64,000 nucleotides of DNA, taken from Monosporascus cannonballus. Taxonomy: Eukaryota > Ascomycota > Sordariomycetes > Xylariales. Numbering within the stretch: the first letter of the stretch is position 1; each line of letters starts with the position of its first letter. Location of the stretch: NCBI GenBank assembly GCA_004154925.1, contig QJNS01000139.1, forward strand, positions 143,530-207,529, in the 5' to 3' direction. The notes beneath the pieces were generated by a model. That model was not told the DNA's origin. It saw only the letters and a list, made by a program, of their open reading frames with translations, and searched no databases. Shown here in pieces: positions 1 to 11,901 of the stretch. The position numbers and the translations under genes are program-made.

Positions 1-1257
1 TCTTTTTTTGGAAATAACCACCCAATAATTAATATTAATTAGTTTTAAGCATAATAAGATTCTTTTTCGTTTAGATAATATATTTTCGTCTGAAAAGAAT
101 TTAAACTAATATTAAATAAAATAAAGGCCTTTAACGCAATATCGCGATGTATATTAAGAAAAGTATTTAAATATAAATACAGGTGTATTATAAAATTATG
201 ATTTATAATTTTTAAAATCATAATAATATATTCACGGAAGAAACATTATAGAGTTTAACGGTTATATTAAATACAGAAACATAAAAATATCTCTATTAAT
301 TATTTTGAACTATATATATCGAGAAAACAAATAAAATTCGATAATTAAATAATATAACTCTTTTAAATAAAAATACGGTATTCGTTTTCAATTTATGTTT
401 TTATTGTAAAACTTCGTAAAATTAACGTATAATTATTTTTAAAGCATTTGAACCTAACGATATATTATTATATATTTTAAGAATATTTATATTTCAATTT
501 TATTAAATTTAAAACAATTTTGATATAAAAAATATAAATAATAATAACTTTTCGCCGTTTCCGTACATATTTTTTTAGAATATATACCTAGGTCGTAAAT
601 TCGGATCTCTCAATTTTCCCTTTTTTGTGTAAAGTGTTTTTTAAAATCTTATGTATTTTAGATTCGTTTTTCTGGACATTATTTTTATGTAGGTTGATAA
701 TATTTTTGGGTTTAACGTTTTTATTACTAATTTCGCGGCCAAAAAATTCGTAGATTTTTAAATAATATGTCGTTATTACGATATAAAAAGTTATTAATTC
801 AAAACTTTCTTATATCCCTTATATTTTTACGAACCTATAAAATATATAAAATAAAATCAAAAATTTTAAGCTTTATTAATAAACGTTTGATAATTTTTCC
901 GTTTTTAATTTATATATTTAAAAAACGTTTTTCGAAAAATATTAAACCATATTACCTTTTCTAAGTTTCATAACGGTTTTGTTATTTTTATATTTTTCGT
1001 ATTATGGCAATTCGATAACTACCTCATTTAAAAATTATACGTTTTTTGGGAAGACGCTTTTTTACGTTTATTTCGGTTCGAATTAATTAATATTCGTAAT
1101 TGTAATTTACATTCGAAATTTAAAATAATTCCGATAATAATTAGTTAAGTTATTATTATTATAAAAAGGAAAATGTTATTAATTGTAAGATAACTAGGGT
1201 ATGCAAATAAGGGGGATGTATATTGGTACGTATATTGCTCTAGGAGAGGGAGCAGCG
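1..1257. other. RIP-decayed AT-rich block, no gene
   Basis: The stretch is extremely AT-rich, with many TA steps and few CA or TG steps, as RIP leaves behind. The longest open frame (767-964, plus) encodes a lysine-, isoleucine- and leucine-rich peptide with no domain I recognise; such frames arise by chance in this composition or are scraps of a dead transposon. Base composition changes sharply near 1200-1330, where the gene-bearing island begins. Confidence 0.7.
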
Positions 1258-1389
1258 TATTACGGCTTGGTCCACCGTAAGAACTCCAGTGTATATGCAG
1301 CTGTAAGCACCAGAATGATTGCCACAATTGTGATTATTTCACCGATCTTTTGCCCTGGTGGCGCAGCGGTATAAGGCGCAGCCGTTACA
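1258..1389 (+). repeat. 132-bp dispersed repeat, copy 1 (solo-LTR-like)
   Basis: This segment aligns end to end with 63030-63161, also 132 bp, with mostly transition differences, and partly with 31958-32054. The best-preserved termini (63030 copy) are TGTTACAGCC and AGCCGTAACA, an inverted pair of TG...CA type. Near 1357 it has TGGCGCAGCGGT, which resembles a tRNA A box, so a tRNA-derived SINE is an alternative to a solo LTR. The flanks (CAGCG and CATTC) are not a duplication. It lies at the edge of the GC-normal island, about 760 bp upstream of the HET gene start. Confidence 0.65.
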
Positions 1390-2152
1390 CATTCGAGGTT
1401 AAGCATCCATAGTCTCCCAGACGAGGTGTATTAGCATGCCTGCCCCTCACAGCAATGACACTGTAAAGTTCCGGGCCAAGCTCGGGAACCTCTGACGCTC
1501 ACCGACTTGATCCCGCCGAGGGGATTGTCAGTTGGGAGGCTCACATCTTCAGTGCAAACCCATTTTGCATACGACGGCCATGTGGCTCATGACTCTCTTA
1601 CTGACTATCCCGACGTTTGATTCTGAAGTTGCCCCTACCAGTGGCCCAGTAACCCGTGAAGCTGCGAGATACTCGTCTGCAGCGCTGTTCTATCAGACGT
1701 GGATTGGCTCACCTTACAAGATAGACAAATTTGGCTTCCTCGAGCATGAGGCAGTAGACCCTTGGCTTGCTCACATCGATGGATGGTTGTCACCGGTGGT
1801 CCCGTTTCTCCGGCAAGGGCCAATCCAACTACAGACGACATAGTAGTGAATGATACTGGTGGGAAGCAGGAAAGCAAGCCATCGCTTTCGGGTGCGAAAT
1901 CGAGGCTGCGCCACATCACACATGCAAGATGCACAAGTGCGCATAAGCTGAATGCTGAACGACACGAATTCTATGGCTACGGCGTACACTTATCGTCGAG
2001 CATTTTCAGCCGCACTCCGGGGTTAGGGACGCTGGCCCAGCCACCACAGCGGGTGACCTCCAAAACTTCTCCAAACAATTCTTCTCCTACACAACTCGAT
2101 CCTTTCATGAGAAGAGAAGACCTTGGCGTGCGGGTATTGCGTCGAAGCCGCA
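1390..2152 (+). promoter_or_regulatory. 5' flank and probable promoter of the HET gene
   Basis: This GC-normal stretch shows no clear coding exon that joins the HET frame. Open frames at 1532-1843 and 1762-2217 do not resemble known domains and are probably fortuitous. A CT-rich tract with CAAC motifs around 2060-2100, just before the gene, is the sort of place fungal transcripts start. An upstream ATG at 2109 opens a short frame that overlaps the main start and ends at 2217, so it could reduce translation if it lies in the leader. No TATA box is evident. Confidence 0.45.
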
Positions 2153-4683
2153 ATGGATCATCTTCCGACGTTCAAGTATATGGCCGAGCGGTACCCGCGC
2201 GTACCACTTCTGTCTGAGCAACCCTACGATGGGCTCCCGTTCGATGGCTACCATACTCGCCAAGGATTCGATGCGAGCCGGCTCTACAACCGCGACTTTA
2301 CCCAGCATCCCCGGGAGAAGACTGCATCGTTTCTGCAGACATGGCTGTTCTTTGGTACCATCCATGAAATCCTAGGGCTGGGGCTACCCTACGATCTCAG
2401 CCGTTTTATTGACATCGACGACTTGGGCTTCCGGGTCTGCACACAAAACCTGGACCGCCATATCACTGACTGGGCTGCAAGGCTGGAGAAACTGGCCAAA
2501 GAGATGCCAGACGATTGCAGTGCATATTTGTGGAGGATCGGAAGGGCACAGAACACCCTGAACAAGATCTATCTCAACTTATCGGTCACACCGGATAGCC
2601 CTGTACCGCAGGAGGTTACTTTGTCGCTAGGTGTGCTGGGTTGCACTTTCGATTGTGCTCTTCATACACTCTTCAAACTGGGACGGGGGCGGACCTGGGG
2701 CCTTGACACCCTCGCGGTTACCAGAATGATGGAGGCAGGCTGGTGCCCGAGGGACATTGCCATCTCTCACAAGTTCTTCACGGAGATGCCCATGTTCTGC
2801 GCAAGTTACATGGAGCGGCGGACGGTGCCCTTCGATCACTGGGACTGCGCGGGGGATACGTGTCGGCTGAATTATATCGACGAGACGACTTACGTAACCC
2901 AGCACAGGCAGAAGGGTTGTCAATGCGAGCATGTATACCCCGACCAGAGCGAGATACTTCGCATCCTCGACCAAGGCGGAACTCCGGTCATCTGTCTCAC
3001 AAGCCCCGGAAAGGATGCCGCAAAATCCACGATACTCGATGTTAAAGTGAAGGCAGGAAGTCTCATACACTCTTACATCGCCATCAGTCATGTGTAAGTG
3101 CCCTCCATTCTCCTTTCTTCCTCCGTGTTGTCTCCGCACTTTGTCTAACAAAGCAGCATAGCTGGTCCGATGGGCTTGGAAACCCGACAACAAACTCGCT
3201 ACCTCTGTGTCAATTACAGTTCTTGTACGAACGGCTAGTCGACATGCAATGGGACGAGACAATAAGTGTAATGAAGTCGATAAACGATGACTTCGAATAC
3301 GACAACAAAAACGAGAAGATGGCGGTCGGGATGATGGGCAAAGCGTTGAAGGCCCTCGCGCCCAGCGTGCAAAGGCTCGGCAACCCCATCAGACTGTACC
3401 GCCAGAGACCCCTGTCCATCTGGATAGACACACTGTGCGTGCCACTCGATCCCCAGCATCGGAAGCTTGCCATATCACGGATGAAGGAAGTCTATGCCAT
3501 GGCTTGCATGACTATTGTGCTCGACTCGGAGCTGCTGGCCTTCGACCATATAGAGTGTTCTGACGAAGAGCTCGCCATCCGCCTCGGGCTGACAGGGTGG
3601 ATGCGGCGGGCGTGGACGTTCCAAGAGGGCTACCTCTCCACGCGCTGGCTGCGCTTCCTGTTCAGGGATGGCCCGGCGAAGCTCCCGCTTTGGAAGAAAG
3701 AGAACTTGAGTAGCAGTTGCACCATTGGCTTCACGATGCCCAGTTTAGCCGACAAGATCGACAGTGCAAACTCCAAATTGCTAGACTGGGCAGTGAAACA
3801 CGGAGTAAAACCCTACATTCCACCCGAGGACGTCCCCAAGAGCCGCCTGGAGGAGATGGCGCTGGCGGCAAGGACGTTCTCGCTAAAGGCGAGCGTCCTC
3901 GAGGAGGCGAAGGGGTTCTTTCTCGCCATGAGATTCCTGTGGGAACAGGCCAGCATGCACTCGCCGCCCGGTGTGCTGGTCCCCCGCATGATGGCCGTAT
4001 GGAACGCGCTGCGGCTGAGGGAGACGAGCCGCGAGGCGGATAAGTTTCTCTGCTTTGCCCTGTCGTGTGCTCTGGGGAGCAACCAGCGGCAGGTGATTCA
4101 GGACCTGCTGGCGCTGCCCGCGGAGGAGCGGATGAAAGGATGGGTGCGGATGCAGCCTGTGGTTCCCTCGGAACTACTCTTCATTCCTGGGGAGAGATAC
4201 TCCGACCTTGGGTTCAAGTGGGTACCCAGAGGGGTTTACAGTGTGCCCATGGAAGATGATGGGGCGGGAGTTCGGGATAAAGGGGCCGACGTTTTGGTAT
4301 TCAAGAAGCCTGGGTTCGTGATCCTTCATGCTCCGGAGTACTGCCGCCGACAGGACAAATTCGTCATCTCTGATTCCGATACTGGACTGCGGTACATGGT
4401 CAGCCTTCTTGAGCCGAGGGTCGCTTCGGGCTCGATCGTTTTTAACCCAGTCTCAAGGACGATGGCGGTCATCCTCCGGAACTATGTTGGCCAAGAAACT
4501 CCCGAGATGGGGCTCATGAACATGGTCGGCGCACTGCTGGACTCGGTGGTCGAAGCGAACAGCAGGATTTCCGGAGAGTATGTTGGGCGCGTTGAGGTCG
4601 GGCTCGTCATTGAGGACAAGGATGACTTTGCCCCTATTCCTGCGAAGGCGGCGCATAGAGATCAGCAGTGGATGATATACTAA
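2153..4683 (+). CDS. HET-domain (heterokaryon incompatibility-type) protein, two exons
   Basis: Join 2153-3093 and 3162-4683, giving 820 residues. HET proteins mediate or modulate non-self recognition and cell death after hyphal fusion, but most members have no assigned partner, so the specific role is unknown. The ATG at 2153 sits in a strong context (GCCGCAATGG). Residues 1-300 contain the conserved lead-in common in large fungal HET proteins, including GWCPRDI, a DHWDC segment and paired cysteines. The HET domain runs from about 308 to 470: YIAISHVWSDGLGN at the exon junction, IWIDTLCVP at 400-408 and WMRRAWTFQEG at 460-470. The C-terminal 350 residues are variable and unassigned. I see no membrane segment and no NACHT or repeat domain. 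The gene has normal GC, no premature stop and clean splice sites, so it escaped RIP although decayed repeats surround it. Confidence 0.9.
3094..3161 (+). other. Intron of the HET gene (68 bp)
   Basis: The donor is GTAAGT and the acceptor TAG, with a CTAAC branch-site match at 3145-3149, all typical of fungal introns. Removing it joins GT (3092-3093) to C (3162) to restore valine, and keeps the signature SHVWSDGLG in one frame. Without splicing, translation ends at once at the TAA inside the donor (3095-3097). Confidence 0.92.
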
Positions 4684-5039
4684 AGCACAAAAAGTTTCGA
4701 GTACGGTGGGATGACAAATACATGGCAACCTCCACCACCCTGCCCATAACTAATATAATATCACTAACATTACTTATACATTTTTTTCCCTTTTTTAAAC
4801 AAATATTAACCAAAGACTCCACATACTGAACTAACCTTATAATACATACGAGATTTTTCGATTTTGCTTTAGTCATTATTTGTAATAGCTTCGCACTACT
4901 TCAATTATCACTTATAAATTAATTTTTAAACTAATAATAAATTAAAGTTATAAACTAGAAATGTGAAAGGCTTCTAACGAAAATACCAACCGATGATTTA
5001 CAAGTTTAAAACAGTAACCGACTTAATATTATTTGATTT
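4684..5039. other. 3' flank of the HET gene grading into RIP-decayed DNA
   Basis: GC-normal sequence persists for about 60 bases after the stop, then composition falls to the AT-rich, TA-rich state. No clear polyadenylation signal or second gene is visible. This is the right-hand border of the gene island. Confidence 0.5.
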
Positions 5040-5650
5040 ATTATATTTTATGGACTTTTCGATATAATGTCGCATATAGAAAATAATAGCGTTTGAAAAA
5101 TTATTCGTATTAAAAAGCCAATATAGTAAATACTATAGAAAAAACTTATAATCAGGCTTTTAGAAAAGAAAAGGGCATTATATTGTTAAAGCTTTATAAA
5201 AAAGGCTGTTATATGAAAACAAATATTATATACATCGTTTAATCGCTTAATACGAAGTTATTGATATAAAAAAATAAATTAATTCCTTGTAACCGTTTTG
5301 AAACACATAATAAAAATAAAGTTTTCGAAGAGCTTTTTTCGATAAGTAAAAATGCTATAAATAGTTAATTGTGCTGAAAAACAAATATAATATAAGTAAA
5401 ACGGGCGTTTAAAAAACGAATAATGATTAGGAATTCCACGGTTACGGTTATAGTAACCGGGTTTTCAACTATAAGTAGCTAAAGAAATTTCCAGATTTTC
5501 AGATAGAAAAATAATCGAACAATTACATTTACATAATTATACGTATCTTATATTTTATTATTTGTAGGAAATGAAAATTTATTACTTTACTTACGTTATT
5601 TCGTATAATTATTTTATTACCTTTTTACAGATTTTACGTAATTCTTAATA
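5040..5650 (+). repeat. Left LTR-like end repeat of gypsy-4
   Basis: It matches 16750-17348 in the same orientation. Matching is clearest from about 5397 to 5650 against 17095 to 17348, equal 254-bp spans that include a shared segment near TACGGTTACGG. Weaker similarity extends back to about 5040. The outer boundary is therefore approximate. Confidence 0.55.
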
Positions 5651-7716
5651 GGGAGTATTTATTATTCGAATTTAAAACTAATTTTTTATTTTCCGTCGTT
5701 TTTTTATTTATTCGAGAGGAATTATAAGATAAAAGTAATATTTGATGCATTTAATATCTATAATAATATTTATAATAAAAAAGCTACAAAAAATACGATA
5801 AATATATATTTTTATTATTCAAAACTCCGATAACTTTAAAAGAGAAGAAATTTATTTAAACCTCGTATTTGGTAACTTTTACAGTATAAAACTATTTTAT
5901 CAAATATTAAAAATCTTCTTTTTATATTTGGAAAAGTTCGGCAAAGTTTTCCGACATCTAATTAGATCTGCTTATTTAAATATGAGGGTTTTTTAATAAA
6001 GATAATTAAATCGATAATTTCCTTTCAAAAACGTTACAGACAAAATAACTAAATAATCTGGAAGAACCGATAAAATTAATTTTGTTAAAATCTAGGTTTT
6101 ATAATATTTTAAAAAATTAATAATTCATATATTAAATAAATATAAAAGATTAAGAATATCTTCGCTTAAAGGGTTAAACAAGTTAAGATATTCGAAGATA
6201 TTAACTCCTAAATTATTAAAAAGCTACAATTTTAAATGTACTTAACCTTAGAAAAACTTTAATTAAATTAATTCTCGAATTACTAAAAATATTAAGGTTT
6301 TTCACGAATAATCTTAGGTTAACGTTTTAAGATATAAGCCAGAATGAAAAATTTATTTCAGCCGAACTAAATAATAAAGATTACGATAAATTTCTTGTCT
6401 TAATTTATTTATTTAAAGAAGTTAAGAAATTACGAGATAATTAAAAATTAATAATTAATTTAAAAATTTAAATCCTTAAAGGGTCCGATACGAAATTATA
6501 TAAAATGTGTATAATTAATATTAGATTACTTTTGTTTTTCTCAAATAAACTTAAATGTAATATATTTAATATTTCTTATAACCAAAAATAAATATATTAT
6601 TACGACGTATATCTATAAGTTACAAAAATCAGAAAAAAATAAGCAAATAGCTTCAATCAAAACTTACTTATTCTTTAAAGAAATTTAGTTTTTTTTTCAA
6701 AGAACGGTTTAATATAATAAAAATTATAATTATCCGGAAAAACTTAATATTATTTTAGAATAAAGTTAACGGTATTATTAAATTTCGCGTTAAAATAATT
6801 CGAGATTACGTTTAAGAATATCTAAATATAATTAACTCGAAATCGATATATTATTAAGGGTAAGAATAAAGAAATCGGTTAAGGTTTACGTAATAAAATT
6901 ATTTAAATATGCCAAAAATGGGGAAATTTAACCGATTCTTAGTTATTTATATACCTGTACTAAAGTTTGTACTTAATTCTTTAGGTTTTATATTTCCGAT
7001 CCAATAAAGGCAGTTTTCTAACCGTATATCTAATGAAAGTAAACGATAAAGCGAAAATAAAAATGGTTAAATTGAACCATATTTAAAGATAAACGTTACT
7101 TTATAAAGTAATTTTTACAATAAGTTAAACTATTAACACGTTGCGGCTTATTAAACGAACGACGACTATAATAAAAAACGATTTTAAAGTTAAAGGTACC
7201 TATAACATAACCGAGGATTATAAAGATCTTATTAATTTAATTTATGTTTACGAAAATATTCGAAACAATATTAACAATAAAGTTAATAACGTAAGAAATT
7301 ACGTTATTTTTAACGATAAAAACGAAATACACATCTAAATTAATTAAACCGAAATAATTTTTATTACGATTTTAAATAATACCATATATAAGGTTAAAAA
7401 TGTGAAAGTTAAAATGGAATATATATTTCACTTAATAAAAGATTAATATAAAAATACAAAAAAATGCCGAATTTATTAAATTACAATTTAAAGTAACGAT
7501 TATATTGATTTTAATAAGAGAAAAGTTAAATTAATGTTAAATAAATAAAGAAAATAAATATATATAAAACAATAAGATGTAAATAATATATATTTCGTGT
7601 ATTGTAAAAGGTTTAACGAGATATTATTAATAGAAAATAAAAATTGCAATTTGCTACAGTAACAATATATTATTTAATATAATTTCAAAAATCTTTTATT
7701 CGTTATTTATAAAGGG

Positions 7717-9292
7717 TGTAAGATAATGGATAGCTGTGAGCTGGGGTGAGATAATCTCCGACCAGTTGTAAAGCAGACTCCAAGAAGTGAATGTATTAAG
7801 TTACTTCCATCTGGCGTTTTCCACTAGCTATTATATCAGATACGTCAGGCCTCTGCTGGCTCGTTTCTATTTGGATGTACTTTTATGTACTATGCCAAGG
7901 CATTAAAATTAACCAATCAAATAACGTATCCCCGTAACGAATCAACGAGGCCTAAGTTAAAATTAAGCAAAAACCTTTTCGTTTAATATTTTTAAATAAT
8001 ATTTTTTTATTTTTATAACCGCATTAAATCCGAAAGATTTAATACTTTATATATATGTCGGAATTAAGTTAATATATATGCAGGATTTTTTTCGAATTTC
8101 TTAAGTAAAAATTGAGGCCGGTATAATTTAATTCAAAATTTGGGAAATGGACGACCGAAACGCTTTTATAGCTGCCATAGCGTAAATACCGCGTGCACTA
8201 TTTTGCTATAAGTCGTCCAAAGGTAATTTGGGATAGGAAAAGCCCGTTTGGTTATGTTTTTGCCCGTACGAGTTTTAGTTATTACGTCGTAACCATAAAA
8301 ATATTAAGGCCAGTTAAATCCGAACTATTCTTATAATTATTACGCCATTAATTTAAATCCAATAAATTTAAATAGTTTATATATTCGTCGAATATAAGTT
8401 AATATACATAGAAGAATTTTTTTGCGAATTTTTTAAATAAAAATTAAATTAACACAGTTAAAATTAAGCTTAGGAAATGGGCGACCGTAACGCCTTTATA
8501 GTTGCGACAGCATAATTACCGGTCGTATTATCGTATACCGGGTTTCCTTAGTATATTTTATATGGGAAAAACCCGTTTAACAATTTTTTTGGCCGTACGG
8601 GCTATCGTTATTACGTTATAACCATAAAAAAAAATTAGGGCTAGCTAAGTCCTAAACGTCTTTATGGCTGTAATATAATAACCATAACCGGTACGGACAA
8701 AAATATAGCCAAACGGGTTTTTCTTATATTGAATTACCTTTGGAAGGCCTATAGCAAAATGTTAAATACGGTAACTACGATATCGTAATTATAAAGGAGT
8801 TCCGGTTAAAAATATATATATTAATTTAAAAGTTTTATTTATCTCATATTTTTATTAATTTAATTTCGAATTGAGAATTATATATACGGTTTAAAAAATA
8901 TTTTAAGACTATTTATAATATTAATTTTGTAATTTTTCCATTATTTTTTATTATTATTTTATTTGCAAATTTTTAAAATAACTTTTGAAAAATTTATATG
9001 AAAACGTACCAAACGGAACTAAGAAATCATAATTTGTTACTAGGCCTTATTTTGGAGGATTTGTTATTTTTTATGGGGTTTTCCAAATTTGGTTAGCGTG
9101 GTACTAAAAGCTACTTAGCTATAGATGCGCCGTAAGCGCAGTCGCAATCTCCAAAATAGGGCCTGATTCTAATGAGGCAAACTAGCTGCTAGATGGTGGA
9201 TTTATACTAGTAAGTGGGTCGGTGGCTGATCGGTGGCTGATCGATGGCTGGTCGGCTACTAGCCTTATCCTCAAAGGGGCTGTATTTTTATA
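7717..9292 (+). mobile_element. Solo LTR of the gypsy-3 family, split by a foldback element
   Basis: Bases 7717-7830 and 9189-9292 together match the two 207-bp LTRs of gypsy-3. The total here is 218 bp because an 11-bp unit (CGGTGGCTGAT) is duplicated near 9220. The ends are TGTAAGAT and TTTTTATA (CA to TA by RIP). The flanks AAGGG (7712-7716) and AAGAA (9293-9297) form a 5-bp target duplication differing only by G-to-A changes. No internal region is present, so this is a solo LTR left by recombination between LTRs, which then received the insertion at 7831-9180. Confidence 0.75.
7831..9180 (+). mobile_element. Foldback, hAT-like non-autonomous element, copy 1
   Basis: It interrupts the solo LTR and is flanked by an 8-bp duplication, ACTAGCTA (7823-7830) and ACTAGCTG (9181-9188), differing by one G-to-A. 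An 8-bp duplication is typical of hAT transposons. Inside are two direct copies of a ~320-bp unit (about 8015-8330 and 8331-8660), then an inverted copy of its second half (about 8665-8810) that could pair with 8484-8628. The right end (9033-9180) is a small module found in three other places, with an internal inverted pair near AGGCCTTATTTTGGAG and CTCCAAAATAGGGCCT. There is no transposase frame, so it would depend on an autonomous relative. Confidence 0.65.
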
Positions 9293-10989
9293 AAGAAAAT
9301 ATTTAATAAAAAAGGTAATAATATTTAAAGTGGTATAATCGATAAATTCTTTTAAAATTCGTGTTAAAAATAATCAACTGTAAAGAAACAGTATATTTTA
9401 TTTCTATTACAAAATATAGAATCGAATTTAATCCGGATATAATAATAAAGAACCAATTATTATGAAAGTCTTCGTATTTAAAACTAAGTATTAAGGTTAA
9501 TATTAATATATCATTAATTAATATTTATATTAATCTTAATAATTTCGCAATTTTAATTATTTGAAAATAAATAATTAAATAATTCGAAAATTGTAAATTT
9601 TTTAAAAGTAAAATTATTTACGTTAAAGACATTGATTTTAGAAATCTTATTAATATTTAAATCGAATTTAACTATTATAAAAAAGGATAAATCAAACGTA
9701 TATAAATAAGTAATTATTTTGTCGTATAGGCTAACGTCATTAATAACTTTAAGCCTAAAATATTCTTAAGCATTGAGGTTTTATTTTAATATAGAATTAA
9801 AATTAATTCCGTGAAAAAATTATATTTACCGGTTAAAATTTAATGTAAAAGTAAAATGAGATATTTTTAAAATAATAATTTTAAAATCGATCAGGCAAAA
9901 AAGTATTATAATTTACGTAATAATAATATTTGGTGTAATACTGACATATTTTAACGTTTTTTATACTGAAGTTTTTAAATAAATTAATACAAAAAACCCT
10001 ATAATTTAAATTTTGTATATAACAACAAATTATTCAGATATATTTAACTTTATTTTGCATAAACTTCACATGAAAAATTATTTCTTATAATTTTACAACA
10101 CAATGATTTATTATTCGGAAAAACGAAATGATAAAAAAATATATTATTATATTAATAACGAACAGCCTTGATTAATAAATTAATATAAAATTATCTAATA
10201 TCAAATACCCCGTTTTACCTTAAAAAAGAAGTTAATTTAATGGTAAAAGTTCTATTTCTTATTAAAAGAAAAAAGCAAAATTAATATAAAAGAAAACCGA
10301 TATTTATTTTCCGATTTTTATATCTTCTTATACTGTATTACAAAGCTAACAAATATCCTGTTAATTAAATCTAAAGATAGCGCTAATGTTAGAAATTACA
10401 TTTTTTTAATTAATACTAAAATACGTTAATTAATTAATAGTTGAAATATTTTACAAGATATAAATATAATATTAATATCTGAACAATAGGAAATATGTAT
10501 CGGTCCTATCGAAAAATAATAAAAATAATTTAAGTTAATTAAGATATACCTATTAAACGTTAAATATTATTAAATGTTAAATAGAAAATACGACGTATTA
10601 TATATTTCAAAGAACGTATTATTTTAGAACGAATATGCTATAATAACGGTTCCGGTTTTCGTTATACAAAGAATAAATAATGAATATAAAATGAATTGTA
10701 TAAAAATTAAGTTTAACGTTTAAATAATAGTGTTATAATTAATCTATATTTAATATAAAATTAATATATTATTAAAAGATATGTAAATAATAAAATATAA
10801 TTTGGTTTATTCGATGTATTTAAATGCTTTTCAATGTTTTGTAAATGTGAAATACCGATATTATTTAATAATTAGAAAATTTAGAAAATAGAAAAGATTT
10901 AATATAATACGAGTAAACTATAGAAACCTTTTTATATTTGTTTAATAATGTATTAAATATTAATTTTTCATATATACGCGTTTTATTCG

Positions 10990-11225
10990 TATTTATATGA
11001 ACGATATTATCGTTTTCAATATCAATATCGACGAATATGTAAAATCTTTATGCGCTATATTAAATATATTAAATAAAACGTAAATCTATGTTAAAGTTAA
11101 AGTATTCTTTATCAGCTTGTTAATAATCCATTTATTCGGTTATAATGTCCGTCGAAACAGAAATTTGAAAATGGATAACCGTATTAATATTTTTAAATAT
11201 ATTTAATATTTTGGAAAGTTATGTA
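10990..11225 (+). pseudogene. Reverse transcriptase remnant of gypsy-4
   Basis: The frame beginning at about 10998 reads YMNDIIVFN (from the RT active-site box, D to N by G-to-A). It then gives DEYVKSLCAILNILNKT, matching the stretch of Ty3/gypsy RT that follows the catalytic aspartates. Stops are of RIP type. The motif order gives plus-strand orientation, consistent with the left repeat being the 5' LTR. Confidence 0.65.
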
Positions 11226-11901
11226 AATATAGGAATAGAACTATGTAAAAACATGGTTTAATATAATATAAAAATAACGTTTTGTAAACTTAAAAATTTA
11301 AGTTGTTAATAAAGTTTAACGATTTAGAAACCTTGTTAAATAAGGCGTTAAAATTAGTAAAATAAATACGAATTTTTCAAATTAAATTTGTTTTTACGAA
11401 GAGAACAAATAGTTTAGAAAATATTTTGAACTTATTTATATATTTAATATATTATTTATTACGACTAAAAACATATATCTTTTTTAAACTAAACGTTTAT
11501 CAAAACGCAGGGGGTATTATGGTTTTTTGGTGTAGTTAATAAATAAAATAATGGAAATATTTTTAGGAAAAATATATTTAAAATACCCGTTATATATATT
11601 TTATTTATATTGAGACTAATTATCGATATGACAAAGAAATATAGATTTACTAAAAGAAAAGTAATCACGTTAATATAAAGATATAAAAATGAAGAAAATT
11701 AATTTAGCTAGATTTATTTTTAATAAATATTATTAATTATTTTTTATAATTTTAATTAAAAATATCTTCCATTCGGAAACAATTGAATGGTATATTGAAC
11801 ATATTATTTTCCTTATTTACGCCGATTCCGGATTAAGGTATGACGGAATTAAACGAATCGAACGAATTAAATAATATATAGAACGATATTAACGTTTGAT
11901 A

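Noticed and set aside
767..964. 65-codon lysine/isoleucine-rich frame
   Set aside because: Composition is what RIP-decayed AT-rich DNA gives by chance; no homology recognised.
1532..1843. 103-codon plus-strand frame upstream of the HET gene
   Set aside because: No recognisable domain, overlapped by equally long frames on both strands, and no splice pair that would join it to the HET frame in a convincing way.
1762..2217. 151-codon plus-strand frame overlapping the HET start
   Set aside because: It overlaps the well-supported ATG at 2153 in another phase and has no domain; only its last ATG (2109) is of interest, as an upstream frame.
2627..3262. 211-codon minus-strand frame
   Set aside because: It lies opposite the HET coding region and runs across the intron; a GC-rich shadow frame.
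3717..4259. Several other frames inside HET exon 2 on both strands
   Set aside because: Shadows of the 820-residue frame, which alone has a domain match and consistent splicing.
8015..8660. CRISPR-like array
   Set aside because: Only two long direct units with an inverted half, part of a transposon; no short regular repeats or spacers, and the genome is fungal.
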